Assembly: GCF_000711225.1 (NCBI RefSeq)
Contig: NZ_JOMG01000002.1
Location: 2,616,501 to 2,680,500, forward strand
Direction of reading: 5' to 3'
Origin: Pelobacter seleniigenes DSM 18267
GTDB taxonomy: Bacteria; Desulfobacterota; Desulfuromonadia; Desulfuromonadales; Geopsychrobacteraceae
DNA: 64,000 nt
Numbering within the stretch: the stretch's first letter is position 1; each line of letters starts with the position of its first letter. The notes under the pieces are model-generated. The model was not told the origin of the DNA. It made no database searches and saw only the letters and a program-made list of their open reading frames with translations. Shown in pieces: positions 27,284 to 36,838 of the stretch. Position numbers and translations under genes: made by a program.

Positions 27284-27370
27284 GACGTATTTGTTTCCTT
27301 GCTGGGTGCCAGAATTCTCTGAGCACCCTCTTTGCATTATAAAAACTCTTCTTTTTGGGGATGCACATCA

Positions 27371-27817
27371 ATGACTCTCAAAGATCGATTGACTCAAGAT
27401 ATGAAAGAGGCGATGAAGGCCAAGCAGCCTGAACGCCTTGGAACGATACGGCAACTGCGCGGGGCAATCAAAAATAAAGAAATCGAGCTGCAGAAAGAAC
27501 TTGATGATGATGGCGTGATCGCTGTTGTCAGTACTCTGGTCAAGCAACGGCGGGAGTCGGCGCAGATGTATGCGGACAACGGACGCCCTGAACTGGCTGC
27601 CAAGGAAGAGGCTGAGCTGGCCGTGCTGCAGGAATACCTGCCCGCCCAATTGGGTGAGGAGGAGATTCGTGAATTGGTCAAGGCGGCGATTGCCGAGGTC
27701 GGGGCCACCTCGATCAAGGATCTGGGCAAGGTGATGCCACTGGTCATGGGGCGCACCAAAGGAGCTGCTGACGGCAAGGTCGTGAACCAGCTGGTGCGGG
27801 AACATTTGGCCGGTTAA
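27371..27817 (+). CDS. yqeY: GatB/YqeY-domain protein
   Basis: 148 residues, all of it the YqeY domain also found at the tail of GatB amidotransferase: RLTQDMKEAMKAKQ at the start, TLVKQRRESAQMYADNGR in the middle and a C-terminal LGKVMPLVMGRTKGAADGK motif. The ATG at 27371 is chosen because this is where the domain starts; a TTG at 27332 would add 13 unrelated residues. In many bacteria yqeY follows rpsU and precedes dnaG and rpoD. Here rpsU is absent but the order yqeY...dnaG-rpoD is kept. The biochemical role is uncertain; tRNA binding is suggested by the GatB link. Confidence 0.9.
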   Translation: MTLKDRLTQDMKEAMKAKQPERLGTIRQLRGAIKNKEIELQKELDDDGVIAVVSTLVKQRRESAQMYADNGRPELAAKEEAELAVLQEYLPAQLGEEEIRELVKAAIAEVGATSIKDLGKVMPLVMGRTKGAADGKVVNQLVREHLAG

Positions 27818-27838
27818 GGCTGATTCGCGGAGCTGATC

Positions 27839-28324
27839 TTGGCAGTGGTCGATATCTCAATACTGGTGGTTCTGGCCTTTTTCATCCTGAAAGGAATATT
27901 CCGGGGATTGTTGAAAGAGGTCTGTTCTCTGCTTGGCCTGGTGCTGGGCGGAGTTTTTGCCTTCAGCTTTTATTTGCCTCTCGCTCAGGTTCTGCAGGAT
28001 CACTTTAATCTGCCTGCCCAGCTCTGTGTCTGGATCTCTTTTCTGGTTATCTTCCTGGCCATTGTGATTGTGTTCGGGGTGATCGGGTTCGTTCTCCATC
28101 GTTTTATCAAGGTGGTTTTTCTGGGCGGGTTCAATCGTCTGCTCGGAGCCGTGTTCGGGATCATTCAGGGGGTGGTGATTTTGTCCCTGATCCTGCTGGC
28201 GCTTGGTTCCTCCATTGCCCCTGAATTTACCCGCGACCTGGTCGGTCGTTCGCAGCTGGCTCCACCGTTTATGAAACTCGGGGATTCGATTCTGAGCGGG
28301 GGTCGGGACTTGATCGAGCATTGA
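27839..28324 (+). CDS. cvpA: CvpA-family membrane protein
   Basis: 161 residues with four hydrophobic segments. It shows the family features VDISILVVLAFFILKGIFRG at the N terminus and LLGAVFGIIQGVVI in the second half. The TTG at 27839 is preferred as start because GGAG lies six bases before it; a GTG at 27845 is the alternative. It lies between yqeY and mutS2 with short gaps, probably in one operon. CvpA was named from colicin V production and is linked to envelope homeostasis; the exact role here is unknown. Confidence 0.82.
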   Translation: MAVVDISILVVLAFFILKGIFRGLLKEVCSLLGLVLGGVFAFSFYLPLAQVLQDHFNLPAQLCVWISFLVIFLAIVIVFGVIGFVLHRFIKVVFLGGFNRLLGAVFGIIQGVVILSLILLALGSSIAPEFTRDLVGRSQLAPPFMKLGDSILSGGRDLIEH

Positions 28325-28331
28325 GCTGATA

Positions 28332-30701
28332 ATGATTTGTTCCGAGAATGCACTGCAGAGGCTCGAATACCCACAGTTGAAACGCCTCCTGGCTGGACAG
28401 ACCCAGTCTGAACCGGGCTGCCGAGAAGCTGCAGCACTGCTGCCGCTGGCTGATTTGGGACAAGTTGTCGCAGCGCTTGACGAGGTGGATGAAGCGGCTC
28501 TGCTGCTCTGCACGGGCCAGGCCCCGACGCTTGGCGGGTGCTGGGCGTTGGAGGAGATTCTAGCCGCCGGGCAAGCCGCCGGACGGCTGATTGCCGCCGA
28601 GGATCTGCTCAAGATCGGTCAGTCTCTGCTGGTGATGGCGGACTGCCGGCACTGGTTCGGACAGCAGCCGGAGGCGCCGGCACTGAGCGCCTGGGCCGAG
28701 CGGATTGAAATCCCTGCCGAGCTGCAACGGCGCCTGCGTGATTCCATCGGCAGCCGGGGAGAACTGCTTGACAGTGCTTCCTTTGAACTTGGTGACCTGC
28801 GCTACCGGATCCGCCAGCTGCGGCAGCGGATCAAGCAGCAGCTCGATCAGTTGTTGACCGATGAGCACAGTGGCAGCTGTTTCCAGGAACGGCTGGTGAC
28901 CATTCGCAACGGCCGCTACGTGGTGCCGCTGAAAAGCGATTGCCGCGGCCGGGTCAAGGGCTTTGTTCAGGATGAGTCGGCCAGCGGACAAACCCTCTAC
29001 CTGGAGCCGGCCAAGGTTTTTGAAGGGAACAACCAGCTCCAGCAGCTGCTACGGGAAGAACAGCGGGAAGAGCGCCGTATTCTCCTGCAGCTGGCTGATC
29101 TGGTGCGACGGGAGAGTTCGCAACTGCTGCTCAATCAGCAGAGCCTGGCGCGGATCGATCTGCGCTTTGCCGCCGCGCGGCTGTCCCGCGCTTACCAGGG
29201 CTGCCGACCGGAGCTGAGCGACGAATCGCTGATTGAGCTTAAGCAGGTCAGGCATCCCTTGCTCTTGGAAAAGGACGGACGTTTTGACCCGGCCGCTGCG
29301 GTAGCCATCGATCTGCTGATCCCGGAGGATTGTCATGCGCTGGTGATCAGCGGGCCGAACACGGGCGGCAAGTCGGTTGCCTTGAAGACCTTGGGGTTGC
29401 TGCTGTTGATGCTCCGCTCCGGGCTGCATATCCCCTGCCACCCGGACAGCCGGGTTCATCCGTATCAGCAGCTTCATGTCGATATCGGTGATGAGCAGAG
29501 TATCGCCCAGAGTATTTCGACATTTTCCGGGCATCTGTTGAAGATTCGCGAGATCCTCGCCGCGGCCGATGCTGAAACCCTGGTCCTGCTTGACGAAGCC
29601 GGCTCCGGGACCGATCCGGCCGAGGGCGCCGCGCTGGTGCAGGCGGTGGTCGATCAGCTGGGCCGGCAGGGCGCCAAGACGTTGCTGACGACTCACCTGG
29701 GGCAATTGAAGCTGTTTGCCCACAGCCGGCCCGGCATCAATAATGCGGCGGTCGAGTTTGATCCGGAAACCTTGCTGCCGACTTACCGGATCCGCTATGG
29801 CATTCCGGGGGCCAGTAGTGCGTTGACCACCGCGCGGCGGCTGGGATTGCCGCGAGAGGTTCTTGATCATGCCGCGGCTTATCTGGGGAGTCAGGAACTG
29901 GATCAAAATGCTCTGTTGGTCCGTTTGAACGAACGGCAACAGGAACTGGACCAGGAACTCGACCAGCTGCGGCAGGCTCGGCTGCAGGCGGAGACGACCC
30001 AGGAATTGCGCAAGCAGCAATTGCAGCGGCTCAAGGCAGAACGCCGGAAAATTCTCGATCGGGCCAGTGGCCAGGCTGAGGAGCTGATCCGCACCACCGA
30101 GGCCCGGCTCAAACAGCTGCGCAAGCGTCAGCCGGGAACGGTCGCTCCGCAGCAGGCGGTCAGTGACCGCGAACAATTGAGCGAAGCCCGGGACGCGTTG
30201 CAGCCGTTTCGCCCCCGGCGCAAGCTGTCCACCGTGGTCCCGGAACAGCTTCAGGTTGGTGAACTGGTGAAAATCGTCGCTCTTGGCTGCACCGCCCGGG
30301 TGGTCAAGGCCGGTACTGGCAGCATTGAGTTGGATGTCAGTGGCAAGCGGATGCGCCAACCGTTACGGGCCTTGGAACAATTTTCTCCGCGGCGCTTTGT
30401 CGAGGCCCAGACCGCCTCCGGGCAGGTGACCCGCAAAGTGGCCGAGCGCCAGGTCAGTTCGCAGCTCAAGCTGGTCGGTCAGCGGGTCGATGATGCCCTG
30501 TTGCAGCTGGGACGTTTTATTGACGACGCCCTGCTTTACAATCTGCAGCAGGTCGAAATCGTGCATGGTTCAGGCACTGGGCGCTTGCGGCGGGCGGTCA
30601 GGGAATATCTGGCCGGAGAGGCCGGGGTGGTGGCATTTTATGCGGCCCCGGCGGAACAGGGCGGGGAAAATATTACCATCGCTGAATTGAACGGACGATG
30701 A
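28332..30701 (+). CDS. mutS2: MutS2 ATPase/endonuclease
   Basis: 789-residue MutS homologue that lacks the mismatch-binding N-terminal domain. The Walker A motif GPNTGGKSV is at about 341-349, Walker B LVLLDEAGSGTDPAEG follows, and then a long coiled coil rich in Gln, Arg and Leu (about 520-610). The C-terminal Smr nuclease domain (about 710-789) carries VEIVHGSGTGRLR. Family members suppress homologous recombination or rescue collided ribosomes. The stop overlaps the dnaG start by four bases (ATGA), so the two are translationally coupled. Confidence 0.95.
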   Translation: MICSENALQRLEYPQLKRLLAGQTQSEPGCREAAALLPLADLGQVVAALDEVDEAALLLCTGQAPTLGGCWALEEILAAGQAAGRLIAAEDLLKIGQSLLVMADCRHWFGQQPEAPALSAWAERIEIPAELQRRLRDSIGSRGELLDSASFELGDLRYRIRQLRQRIKQQLDQLLTDEHSGSCFQERLVTIRNGRYVVPLKSDCRGRVKGFVQDESASGQTLYLEPAKVFEGNNQLQQLLREEQREERRILLQLADLVRRESSQLLLNQQSLARIDLRFAAARLSRAYQGCRPELSDESLIELKQVRHPLLLEKDGRFDPAAAVAIDLLIPEDCHALVISGPNTGGKSVALKTLGLLLLMLRSGLHIPCHPDSRVHPYQQLHVDIGDEQSIAQSISTFSGHLLKIREILAAADAETLVLLDEAGSGTDPAEGAALVQAVVDQLGRQGAKTLLTTHLGQLKLFAHSRPGINNAAVEFDPETLLPTYRIRYGIPGASSALTTARRLGLPREVLDHAAAYLGSQELDQNALLVRLNERQQELDQELDQLRQARLQAETTQELRKQQLQRLKAERRKILDRASGQAEELIRTTEARLKQLRKRQPGTVAPQQAVSDREQLSEARDALQPFRPRRKLSTVVPEQLQVGELVKIVALGCTARVVKAGTGSIELDVSGKRMRQPLRALEQFSPRRFVEAQTASGQVTRKVAERQVSSQLKLVGQRVDDALLQLGRFIDDALLYNLQQVEIVHGSGTGRLRRAVREYLAGEAGVVAFYAAPAEQGGENITIAELNGR

Positions 30702-32575
30702 CGGGACAGATTTCGGAAACCAAGATCGGTGAAGTGCGGGAGCGGACAGATATTGTCGAGCTGGTATCGCAATATGTCAGCCTCAAACGATCGGGGGCCA
30801 ACCATATGGGCTTGTGCCCCTTCCATTCGGAAAAGTCGCCGTCCTTCAGCGTCAATGCTGCGCGGCAGTTTTTTCATTGTTTCGGCTGCGGAGTCGGGGG
30901 CGATGTCTTCTCCTTTCTGATGAGAATCGAAGGACTGGCCTTTCCCGATGCGGTTCGGCGGCTGGCCGATCGGGTTGGTATCGAGTTGGAAGAGAAAAGC
31001 CTCTCCCCCGAAGAGGAACTGCAGCGTCAACAGCGTGATCGACTGTTTCAGGTCAACGACGTCGCCGCGGAATATTTTCACCAGCTGCTGATGGAGCATC
31101 CGGCCGGTGAGCCGGCCCGGCGCTACCTGAAAGAGCGTGGTTATGGTCGTAAGGCCGCGGGCGAATATCAGCTCGGTTACGCCTTGGACAGTTGGGATGA
31201 TTTGCGTCAGCACCTGGAAAAAAAGGGCTTGGCCGCGGAAGACATCCGTACCCTCGGCCTGATCCGGCCGAGCAAACAGGATCGCGGTGATTATGATCTG
31301 TTTCGTGGCCGGCTGATTTTCCCGATTCATGATCTCAATGGTCGGGTGGTTGCCTTTGCCGGGCGGGTGCTGGATGACACTAAACCAAAATACATGAACT
31401 CGCCGGAATCACCGATTTACCACAAAGGGAAGGTGCTGTTCGGTCTTTATCAGGCGCGCCAGGCCATGCGCCAGAGCGGTGAAGTTCTGCTGGTCGAAGG
31501 CTATTTCGACCAGCTGGCCCTGCAACGGGCAGGCTTTCCCCAGGTGGTCGCCACCTGTGGTACGGCTTTGACCGTGGATCATGCTCATATTCTCAAGCGT
31601 TACGTGCAGCGGGCGATGTTGCTGTTTGATCAGGATGCTGCCGGCCGCCAGGCGACTTTCAAGGCGATGGGTGTCTTGCAGGAAGAGGGTGTTCCGGCCA
31701 TGGTCATTGAACTGCCGAGCGGGGACGATCCCGATTCTTTTTTGCAGCGGCAGGGGGGAGATGCTTTTCAGACCCGACTTGCCGCCGCACGGCCGGCCAT
31801 GGACATGTTCATGGACGACCGGCTGGCCGAAGCGGGCGACGGGGTCGAGTTCAAAGCTCGTGCCGCAGAGCAGATTGTTGAACGGATCAGCGCCCTGAGC
31901 AGTGAGCTGGAGCAGGATCTCTACCTGAAAAAGCTGGCTGAGCGCAGTGGCATCGAGCTGGACTTGCTGAAACAGATCAGAATCCGCTGCCAGCAGCGGG
32001 TTGCACAGCGCCCCGTGCCCCGAAGCGTACCGGCGCATCGCCCCGCCGAGCGGTACGAGGCGGTTCCGCCGCCACCGGAGTATGCCTTGCCGGAACCGCC
32101 GCCGGAGCTGTCAGCGGAACCGAGGTGGCAGCAGCAGCGCCCGCGCCAGACGCCCGCGCCGGGTCCCATGCTCAGCAGAATTGAGCAAACTTTGCTGAGT
32201 TTATTGATTCAGAACCTGGTGCCGGCTGAAAGTATCGCCGCGGCCGGTGGTGCGAGTCTGTTCAATCATCCGGATGCGGTTGCGGTTGCGGAACAGGTTC
32301 TGGCCCTGGCTGGAGAGCATCCGGTGGAGATCAGTGTTTTGCAGGAGCGTCTGAACGACGCGCAGAGCACTCTGGTTCAGCGGCTGATCAAGTTAGACAA
32401 GGAACAGTTTGCGGAAAGCAGTGAGCATCTCTTCAAGGATTGTCTGGCTGCGATCAAGCGCGACCAGCGCAAACAGCAGCGCGAAGAGTTGCTAGGCCGG
32501 ATCCGGCAATTGGAACAGGACGGCCGATACGAGCAGATGAAAGATTTACTCGAGGAGTTTAAAAATCTTAAGTAG
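30698..32575 (+). CDS. dnaG: DNA primase DnaG
   Basis: 625-residue primase. The CHC2 zinc-binding domain is at the N terminus (CPFHSEKSPSF, then FHCFGCGVGGD). The catalytic core contains the TOPRIM domain with LVEGYFDQLALQRAGF (Glu near 266) and FDQDAAGRQA with its DxD-like acidic pair. A Pro-rich linker (about 435-490) separates the C-terminal DnaB-binding region. It is followed by rpoD after 244 bases, the classic macromolecular synthesis order. Confidence 0.96.
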   Translation: MTGQISETKIGEVRERTDIVELVSQYVSLKRSGANHMGLCPFHSEKSPSFSVNAARQFFHCFGCGVGGDVFSFLMRIEGLAFPDAVRRLADRVGIELEEKSLSPEEELQRQQRDRLFQVNDVAAEYFHQLLMEHPAGEPARRYLKERGYGRKAAGEYQLGYALDSWDDLRQHLEKKGLAAEDIRTLGLIRPSKQDRGDYDLFRGRLIFPIHDLNGRVVAFAGRVLDDTKPKYMNSPESPIYHKGKVLFGLYQARQAMRQSGEVLLVEGYFDQLALQRAGFPQVVATCGTALTVDHAHILKRYVQRAMLLFDQDAAGRQATFKAMGVLQEEGVPAMVIELPSGDDPDSFLQRQGGDAFQTRLAAARPAMDMFMDDRLAEAGDGVEFKARAAEQIVERISALSSELEQDLYLKKLAERSGIELDLLKQIRIRCQQRVAQRPVPRSVPAHRPAERYEAVPPPPEYALPEPPPELSAEPRWQQQRPRQTPAPGPMLSRIEQTLLSLLIQNLVPAESIAAAGGASLFNHPDAVAVAEQVLALAGEHPVEISVLQERLNDAQSTLVQRLIKLDKEQFAESSEHLFKDCLAAIKRDQRKQQREELLGRIRQLEQDGRYEQMKDLLEEFKNLK

Positions 32576-32599
32576 CGGTTACACTTAACAATGGAGTGA

Positions 32600-32622
32600 G
32601 GCACCGGACGCAGTCCGGTGCC
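32600..32622 (+). other. Perfect hairpin between dnaG and rpoD
   Basis: GGCACCGGAC and GTCCGGTGCC form a 10-base perfect stem with a GCA loop. No T-run follows. It could be an RNA processing or stability element between dnaG and rpoD; a true terminator is less likely. Confidence 0.4.
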
Positions 32623-32819
32623 GCTTGATGAGTTTCGACTCCGCCAGCGGTTGTCCGATAACGGTCTGAAAATCAATGATATTGTGCGGAGGCGTCTTGG
32701 GTACGCCGCGCAGACAACGATGATGCATTGAGATTGACCATGACGGAAGCCATTGCTCAGAGTCGGAGCTCAGGCACCACAAAAAGGACTGCATAAAAAG
32801 CAGGGGAGATCAGGTCATA

Positions 32820-34565
32820 ATGGCAAAAAAGACAAATCAGGAAGAGGTTCAACAGCTTATTGACATAGGCAAGGAAAAGGGTTTCCTGACCTATGATGAG
32901 GTCAATGACATGCTGCCGGCCAATATGGTGTCTTCTGAGCAACTTGAAGATGTCATGAGCATGTTCGGCGAGATGGATATCGAGATCGTTGATTCTGACA
33001 GTAAGGTCAGTTCCTCCAAAGATGAAGATCTGGATGACGAGGATGAGGGCGAGGTCGAACTTGAAGCGGGAACTCTCGGCAGGACCAGTGACCCGGTCAG
33101 AATGTATCTGCGCGAAATGGGGCAGGTTGCGCTGCTGACCCGGGAAGGCGAAGTTGAAATCGCCAAACGGATCGAAGAGGGTGACGCCCTGGTCACCAAG
33201 GTGGTCATGCGGACACCGATCGCCGCGCGGGAAGTCCTGTCGCTGCTGGAGAAGCTGGAAAAGGGGCAGATCGGGGTCTCCGATATTACCCGCGATTATG
33301 ACGATGAAGAAGGCGGCGAAGCAGAAGGACGGCAGCGTGAGCGACTGATGGGGTTGTTGGAGGAATTGCGGCCGCTGGATCAGAAGATGAAAGAGATCCA
33401 GGCTGAATTGCAGCAGGAGCCGGCAGCGAAAAAGCTCGAAAAGCTTGAGAAGCAACAAGCCGACACCCGTGAGCAGGTCCTGGAGCTATTGCGTCAGGTT
33501 CGGCTCAAGGATTTTCAGGTTGCCAAAATTGTCGACCGGCTCAAGGAAATGGGCAATCAGGTCAAAAAGGGGCAGGCTGAAATCGGTGACTGCGAGCAAA
33601 AGGTCAATCGACCCCATGCGGAAATCAGCGGCTATCTGACCCGCATGCGCACCAGCGAGGAAGAAGCCCTGGCCGTGGCCGGCGAACTCGATGTGGCCGG
33701 CGATGTGTTGCTTTCGGTGGAGAAGCGCCTGCAGGCGGCGGAACGTAAATTTAAACGGGTCAAGGAAGAATCGGGCTTCGAACCCAATGAGCTGCTTGAA
33801 TACCTCAAAGAAGTTTACAAGGGGGAATGGATCGCCAAGAAGGCCAAAACGGAATTGATCGAGGCCAACCTGAGATTGGTGGTGTCCATTGCCAAAAAGT
33901 ACACCAATCGAGGGCTGCAGTTCCTGGATCTGATCCAGGAAGGGAACATTGGCCTGATGAAGGCGGTCGATAAATTTGAATATCGGCGCGGCTATAAATT
34001 CTCGACCTATGCCACCTGGTGGATCCGCCAGGCGATCACCCGGGCCATTGCCGATCAGGCCAGAACGATTCGGATCCCGGTGCATATGATCGAAACCATC
34101 AACAAGCTGATTCGCACCACCCGGCAGCTGGTTCAGGAGTGTGGCCGCGAGCCGACTCCCGAAGAAATCGCCGAACGGATGGATCTGCCTCTGGACAAAG
34201 TCCGCCGGGTGCTCAAGATTGCCAAGGAACCGATCAGTCTGGAAACGCCGATCGGTGAAGAAGAAGATTCTTCCCTCGGTGATTTCATCGAAGACAAGGG
34301 CGTGGTGTCACCCCTCGAGGCGGTCATCAAGGGCAACCTGTCGGACCAGACCGCTCGCGTGCTGTCATCGTTGACGCCGCGCGAGGAAAAGGTGCTGCGG
34401 ATGCGTTTCGGGATCGGAGAAAAGTCCGATCATACCCTGGAGGAAGTCGGCCAGGACTTCAACGTGACCCGGGAGCGGATCAGGCAAATCGAAGCCAAAG
34501 CTTTGCGCAAACTGCGCCATCCCAGCCGGGCAAAACGGCTCAAGGGATTCGCGGCCATCGACTGA
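32820..34565 (+). CDS. rpoD: Primary sigma factor RpoD (sigma-70)
   Basis: 581 residues with the full group 1 layout: region 1.1 (about 1-80), a highly acidic stretch, region 1.2 ([19 protein letters not shown]), a non-conserved region, then region 2 ([36 protein letters not shown] and [14 protein letters not shown], from about 343), region 3 and region 4 with the helix-turn-helix [17 protein letters not shown] near the end. It gives the housekeeping promoter specificity of RNA polymerase. A GC-rich hairpin (34566-34591) follows the stop. Confidence 0.97.
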   Translation: MAKKTNQEEVQQLIDIGKEKGFLTYDEVNDMLPANMVSSEQLEDVMSMFGEMDIEIVDSDSKVSSSKDEDLDDEDEGEVELEAGTLGRTSDPVRMYLREMGQVALLTREGEVEIAKRIEEGDALVTKVVMRTPIAAREVLSLLEKLEKGQIGVSDITRDYDDEEGGEAEGRQRERLMGLLEELRPLDQKMKEIQAELQQEPAAKKLEKLEKQQADTREQVLELLRQVRLKDFQVAKIVDRLKEMGNQVKKGQAEIGDCEQKVNRPHAEISGYLTRMRTSEEEALAVAGELDVAGDVLLSVEKRLQAAERKFKRVKEESGFEPNELLEYLKEVYKGEWIAKKAKTELIEANLRLVVSIAKKYTNRGLQFLDLIQEGNIGLMKAVDKFEYRRGYKFSTYATWWIRQAITRAIADQARTIRIPVHMIETINKLIRTTRQLVQECGREPTPEEIAERMDLPLDKVRRVLKIAKEPISLETPIGEEEDSSLGDFIEDKGVVSPLEAVIKGNLSDQTARVLSSLTPREEKVLRMRFGIGEKSDHTLEEVGQDFNVTRERIRQIEAKALRKLRHPSRAKRLKGFAAID

Positions 34566-34620
34566 GCGGGCGCCGTCTGTCCGGCGGCGCCCCAAAAGGG
34601 ATAAATGGGTGAAATTACGC

Positions 34621-34650
34621 TTGACAAGCGGCGCCGACTTTACTTATTCT
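34621..34650 (+). promoter_or_regulatory. Sigma-70 promoter of the CAU tRNA
   Basis: TTGACA at 34621-34626 and TATTCT at 34645-34650 are 18 bases apart, and the mature tRNA begins 16 bases further on. The -35 box is perfect. Confidence 0.65.
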
Positions 34651-34665
34651 TAATCCCTTGTGAAG

Positions 34666-34742
34666 GGGCCTATAGCTCAGTTGGTTAGAGCCGCCGGCTC
34701 ATAACCGGCTGGTCCCAGGTTCGAGTCCTGGTGGGCCCACCA
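34666..34742 (+). tRNA. tRNA with CAU anticodon (tRNA-Met or lysidine-type tRNA-Ile)
   Basis: 77 nt with encoded CCA. The acceptor stem GGGCCTA/TGGGCCC, the D-arm, the anticodon stem GCCGG/CCGGC with loop CTCATAA (CAT at 34700-34702) and the T-arm with GTTCGAGTC all fold. The acceptor stem and position 8-26 region look like tRNA-Ile(GAU), so this may be the tRNA-Ile2 whose C34 is changed to lysidine by TilS. Elongator tRNA-Met is the alternative. Confidence 0.9.
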
Positions 34743-34817
34743 TATTAAAATGTCCGCGGTGCGTCCGCAGTTGAAAAAACAGGCTTTAAGGTTGAACAAA
34801 AATTTCTGTTTGATACG

Positions 34818-34857
34818 GTTAACATTCCCGGGGGGTAAAGCAATGGGGATGTGTAAC
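34818..34857 (+). other. Stem-loop in the tRNA-nif3 spacer, possible small RNA or leader
   Basis: GTTA-ACATTCCC (34818-34829) pairs with GGGGATGT-G-TAAC (34845-34857), leaving one bulged base. With the terminator at 34898-34935 it gives a structured transcript of about 190 nt between the tRNA and the next gene. Confidence 0.45.
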
Positions 34858-34897
34858 GAACGCAAGCTGCAGCCAGACGGGCAGAGAACTGAAAACC

Positions 34898-34935
34898 AAA
34901 GAGTGTACCGAAAAACCGGTGCACTCTTTCTTTTT
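34898..34935 (+). terminator. Intrinsic terminator just upstream of the Nif3-like gene
   Basis: AAAGAGTG (34898-34905) pairs with CACTCTTT (34922-34929); inside it, ACCG pairs with CGGT. CTTTTT follows. It ends only 15 bases before the next start codon, so either it stops the tRNA transcript or it acts as an attenuator. Confidence 0.7.
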
Positions 34936-34949
34936 GTGGGATAACGGCA

Positions 34950-36083
34950 ATGGCAAAAGCGAAAACCGCCCGTGTTGCTGATGTTGTCGGTCTCCTCAAC
35001 AAGCTTTGTTCACCGCTTTTGGCCGAGGATTGGGACAATGTCGGCCTGCAGGTGGGTGATCATACGGCGCCGGTCACCAAAGTTTTGATCTGCCTCGACG
35101 CTGAAGAACCGGCTCTGCGGGAAGCAGAAAAAATCGGCGCGCAGCTCATCATTTCCCATCATCCAGTTATTTTTCGCCCACTCAAAAGAGTCTCCCCAAG
35201 CGATGCCACCGGGCGGATTCTTTTCTCCGCCATCAAGAACAATATCGCCATCGCCAGTGCCCACACCAACCTTGACCGGGCGGCTGACGGACTGAACGAC
35301 TGGCTCGCAGACGCTTTGCAGCTGACCGCCGTTACCCCCCTCGAAGCCCCCGCGACCGACGGCTTTGTCAAATTGGTTGTGTATGTCCCGCTGGGATATG
35401 AGCAGGCGGTCATGGAGGAGCTTTTTGCGGCCGGGGCAGGGCAGATCGGCGCTTATGATCGCTGTTCGTTCCGGGTGCTCGGCACGGGAACTTTTCGCGG
35501 TAATGACAGCAGCCATCCGGTTATCGGACAACCGGGTCGTCAGGAAGCCGTCGAGGAATTGCGTTTGGAAACACTGGTGGCGAAGCCACTGCTGGCAAAA
35601 GTACTGCAGGGCATGCGCAAAGCTCATCCTTACGAAGAGGTGGCTTACGATGTGATCCCCTTGGCCAATCCGGATCAGCAGGTGGGGCTTGGGCGTATCG
35701 GTCGCTTGCCGATGCCGCTGTCACTGGGGGCGTTTGCGGCGCAGGTCAAGGAGGCTCTGCAGGCAGATGCACTGCGCCTGGTCGGCGATCCCGAGGCGCA
35801 GCTTGAGAAGATCGCCGTGTGCGGCGGCAGCGGGATGGCGGTGTTCGCTGATGCCCAACGCCAGGGTGCCGATTGCCTGGTGACGGGGGATGTCAAATTT
35901 CATGATGCCCAGCGGGCCCGGGCGGAGGGTGTCGCTTTGATTGATGCCGGGCATTTTGCAACTGAACGGTTAATGATAGGAGGCCTTTCCAGGCGTTTGC
36001 GGCGCCTTTGTGAGGAAAGCCAATTCGACATAGAAATTATAGAAATGACAGCGGAACAAGACCCTTTCGTCGCGGTTTTCTGA
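34950..36083 (+). CDS. Nif3-like dinuclear metal-centre protein
   Basis: 377-residue member of the NIF3/YqfO family, long form with an inserted ferredoxin-like (CutA-like) domain at about 130-235. Metal-site motifs are SHHPVIFRPLK near residue 70, AHTNLDRA near 108, and a late block containing GDVKFHDAQRA and DAGHFATE. Structures of the family show a hexameric toroid with two metals per subunit. The biochemical role is unsettled; a link to GTP cyclohydrolase-like chemistry has been proposed. It probably shares a transcript with the following zinc-ribbon gene. Confidence 0.9.
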   Translation: MAKAKTARVADVVGLLNKLCSPLLAEDWDNVGLQVGDHTAPVTKVLICLDAEEPALREAEKIGAQLIISHHPVIFRPLKRVSPSDATGRILFSAIKNNIAIASAHTNLDRAADGLNDWLADALQLTAVTPLEAPATDGFVKLVVYVPLGYEQAVMEELFAAGAGQIGAYDRCSFRVLGTGTFRGNDSSHPVIGQPGRQEAVEELRLETLVAKPLLAKVLQGMRKAHPYEEVAYDVIPLANPDQQVGLGRIGRLPMPLSLGAFAAQVKEALQADALRLVGDPEAQLEKIAVCGGSGMAVFADAQRQGADCLVTGDVKFHDAQRARAEGVALIDAGHFATERLMIGGLSRRLRRLCEESQFDIEIIEMTAEQDPFVAVF

Positions 36084-36117
36084 CTGTCTAACCCAGTGTT
36101 TGATGGAGGTTGAAAAG

Positions 36118-36828
36118 GTGCAGAACAAGATGAACCTGTTAAAGGATCTTCAGGAGATCGATCAGGAAATCAGTGCTATCGAGGCCACTCGCCAGGGCTA
36201 TCAGGCCGAGTTGGATTCTTTTCAGGCAGATGCGGCCAAAGTCCAGGAGATGGTTGATCAGCTCAATGAAGAAGTGGCGCAACTTAAACAGGAGGAAGGC
36301 CAACTTCAGCAGGAGCTGCAGAAACAGCGTGACAATGTCGCCAAGGTGGAAGCGCGTCTGCCGGAGATTCAGACCCAGAAAGAGTACGTCGCGGTGCTGA
36401 AGGAAATTGACATGGCCAAAAAGGCCAACAAGGATCTGGAAGAGCAGCTACAGGGTAAGCAGCAGGAAATCAGTGTCCTGGTCGATGACCTGAAGGAAAA
36501 ACAGGATGAACTCGGCGCGATCAAGGAAAAGTCCGAAGCTCGCGGAGCGGAACTCGGCTCCTTGCTGGATGAGTCGGAGGCGGTCCTGCTGAAACGGACC
36601 CAGGCGCGTGAATCGGTCGCTGCCGAATTGCCGACCGGGCTGTTGCGCAAATATCATAACCTGTTCAAACGCCGCGGTGGACTGGCTTTGGCGTTGGCTC
36701 ATAATGGCGCCTGTACGGGTTGTAACATGCAGCTGCCGCCCCAGCAGTACAACCAGTTGCTGCAAGTGACCGAGATCCAGACCTGCCCGCACTGCAACCG
36801 GATTCTCTACGTCGAACAGAGCGCTTAA
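36118..36828 (+). CDS. Coiled-coil protein with C4-type zinc ribbon
   Basis: 236 residues. About 160 residues of long coiled coil rich in Glu, Gln and Lys lead to a C-terminal zinc ribbon with two CxxC knuckles (CTGC and CPHC). This is the CT398/C4-type zinc ribbon family, which has been linked to sigma-54 and type III secretion in Chlamydia, and is a conserved neighbour of Nif3-like genes. The GTG at 36118 is preferred since GGAGG lies eight bases before it; an in-frame ATG at 36103 is the alternative. rnpB follows within about 10 bases of the stop. Confidence 0.8.
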   Translation: MQNKMNLLKDLQEIDQEISAIEATRQGYQAELDSFQADAAKVQEMVDQLNEEVAQLKQEEGQLQQELQKQRDNVAKVEARLPEIQTQKEYVAVLKEIDMAKKANKDLEEQLQGKQQEISVLVDDLKEKQDELGAIKEKSEARGAELGSLLDESEAVLLKRTQARESVAAELPTGLLRKYHNLFKRRGGLALALAHNGACTGCNMQLPPQQYNQLLQVTEIQTCPHCNRILYVEQSA

Positions 36829-36838
36829 GAACAACGCT

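Larger units (their letters stand above)
26806..27370. other. Intergenic region with an orphan terminator and a promoter for yqeY
   Basis: No protein gene is visible across 565 bases. The stretch 27160-27267 has two GC-rich hairpins (CCCCG-GAT-CGGGG near 27205 and the terminator at 27224) and could be the 3' part of a small RNA. A perfect TTGACA lies at 27065-27070 but without a good -10 partner. Confidence 0.4.

Noticed and set aside
34818-34870. Possible GEMM (c-di-GMP/cGAMP) riboswitch because of GGTAAAGC and ACGCAAGCTGC
   Set aside because: The tetraloop receptor, the GNAA-capped P2 helix and the exact GACGCAAAGCC motif are missing, and the long stem at 34818-34857 gives a different fold.
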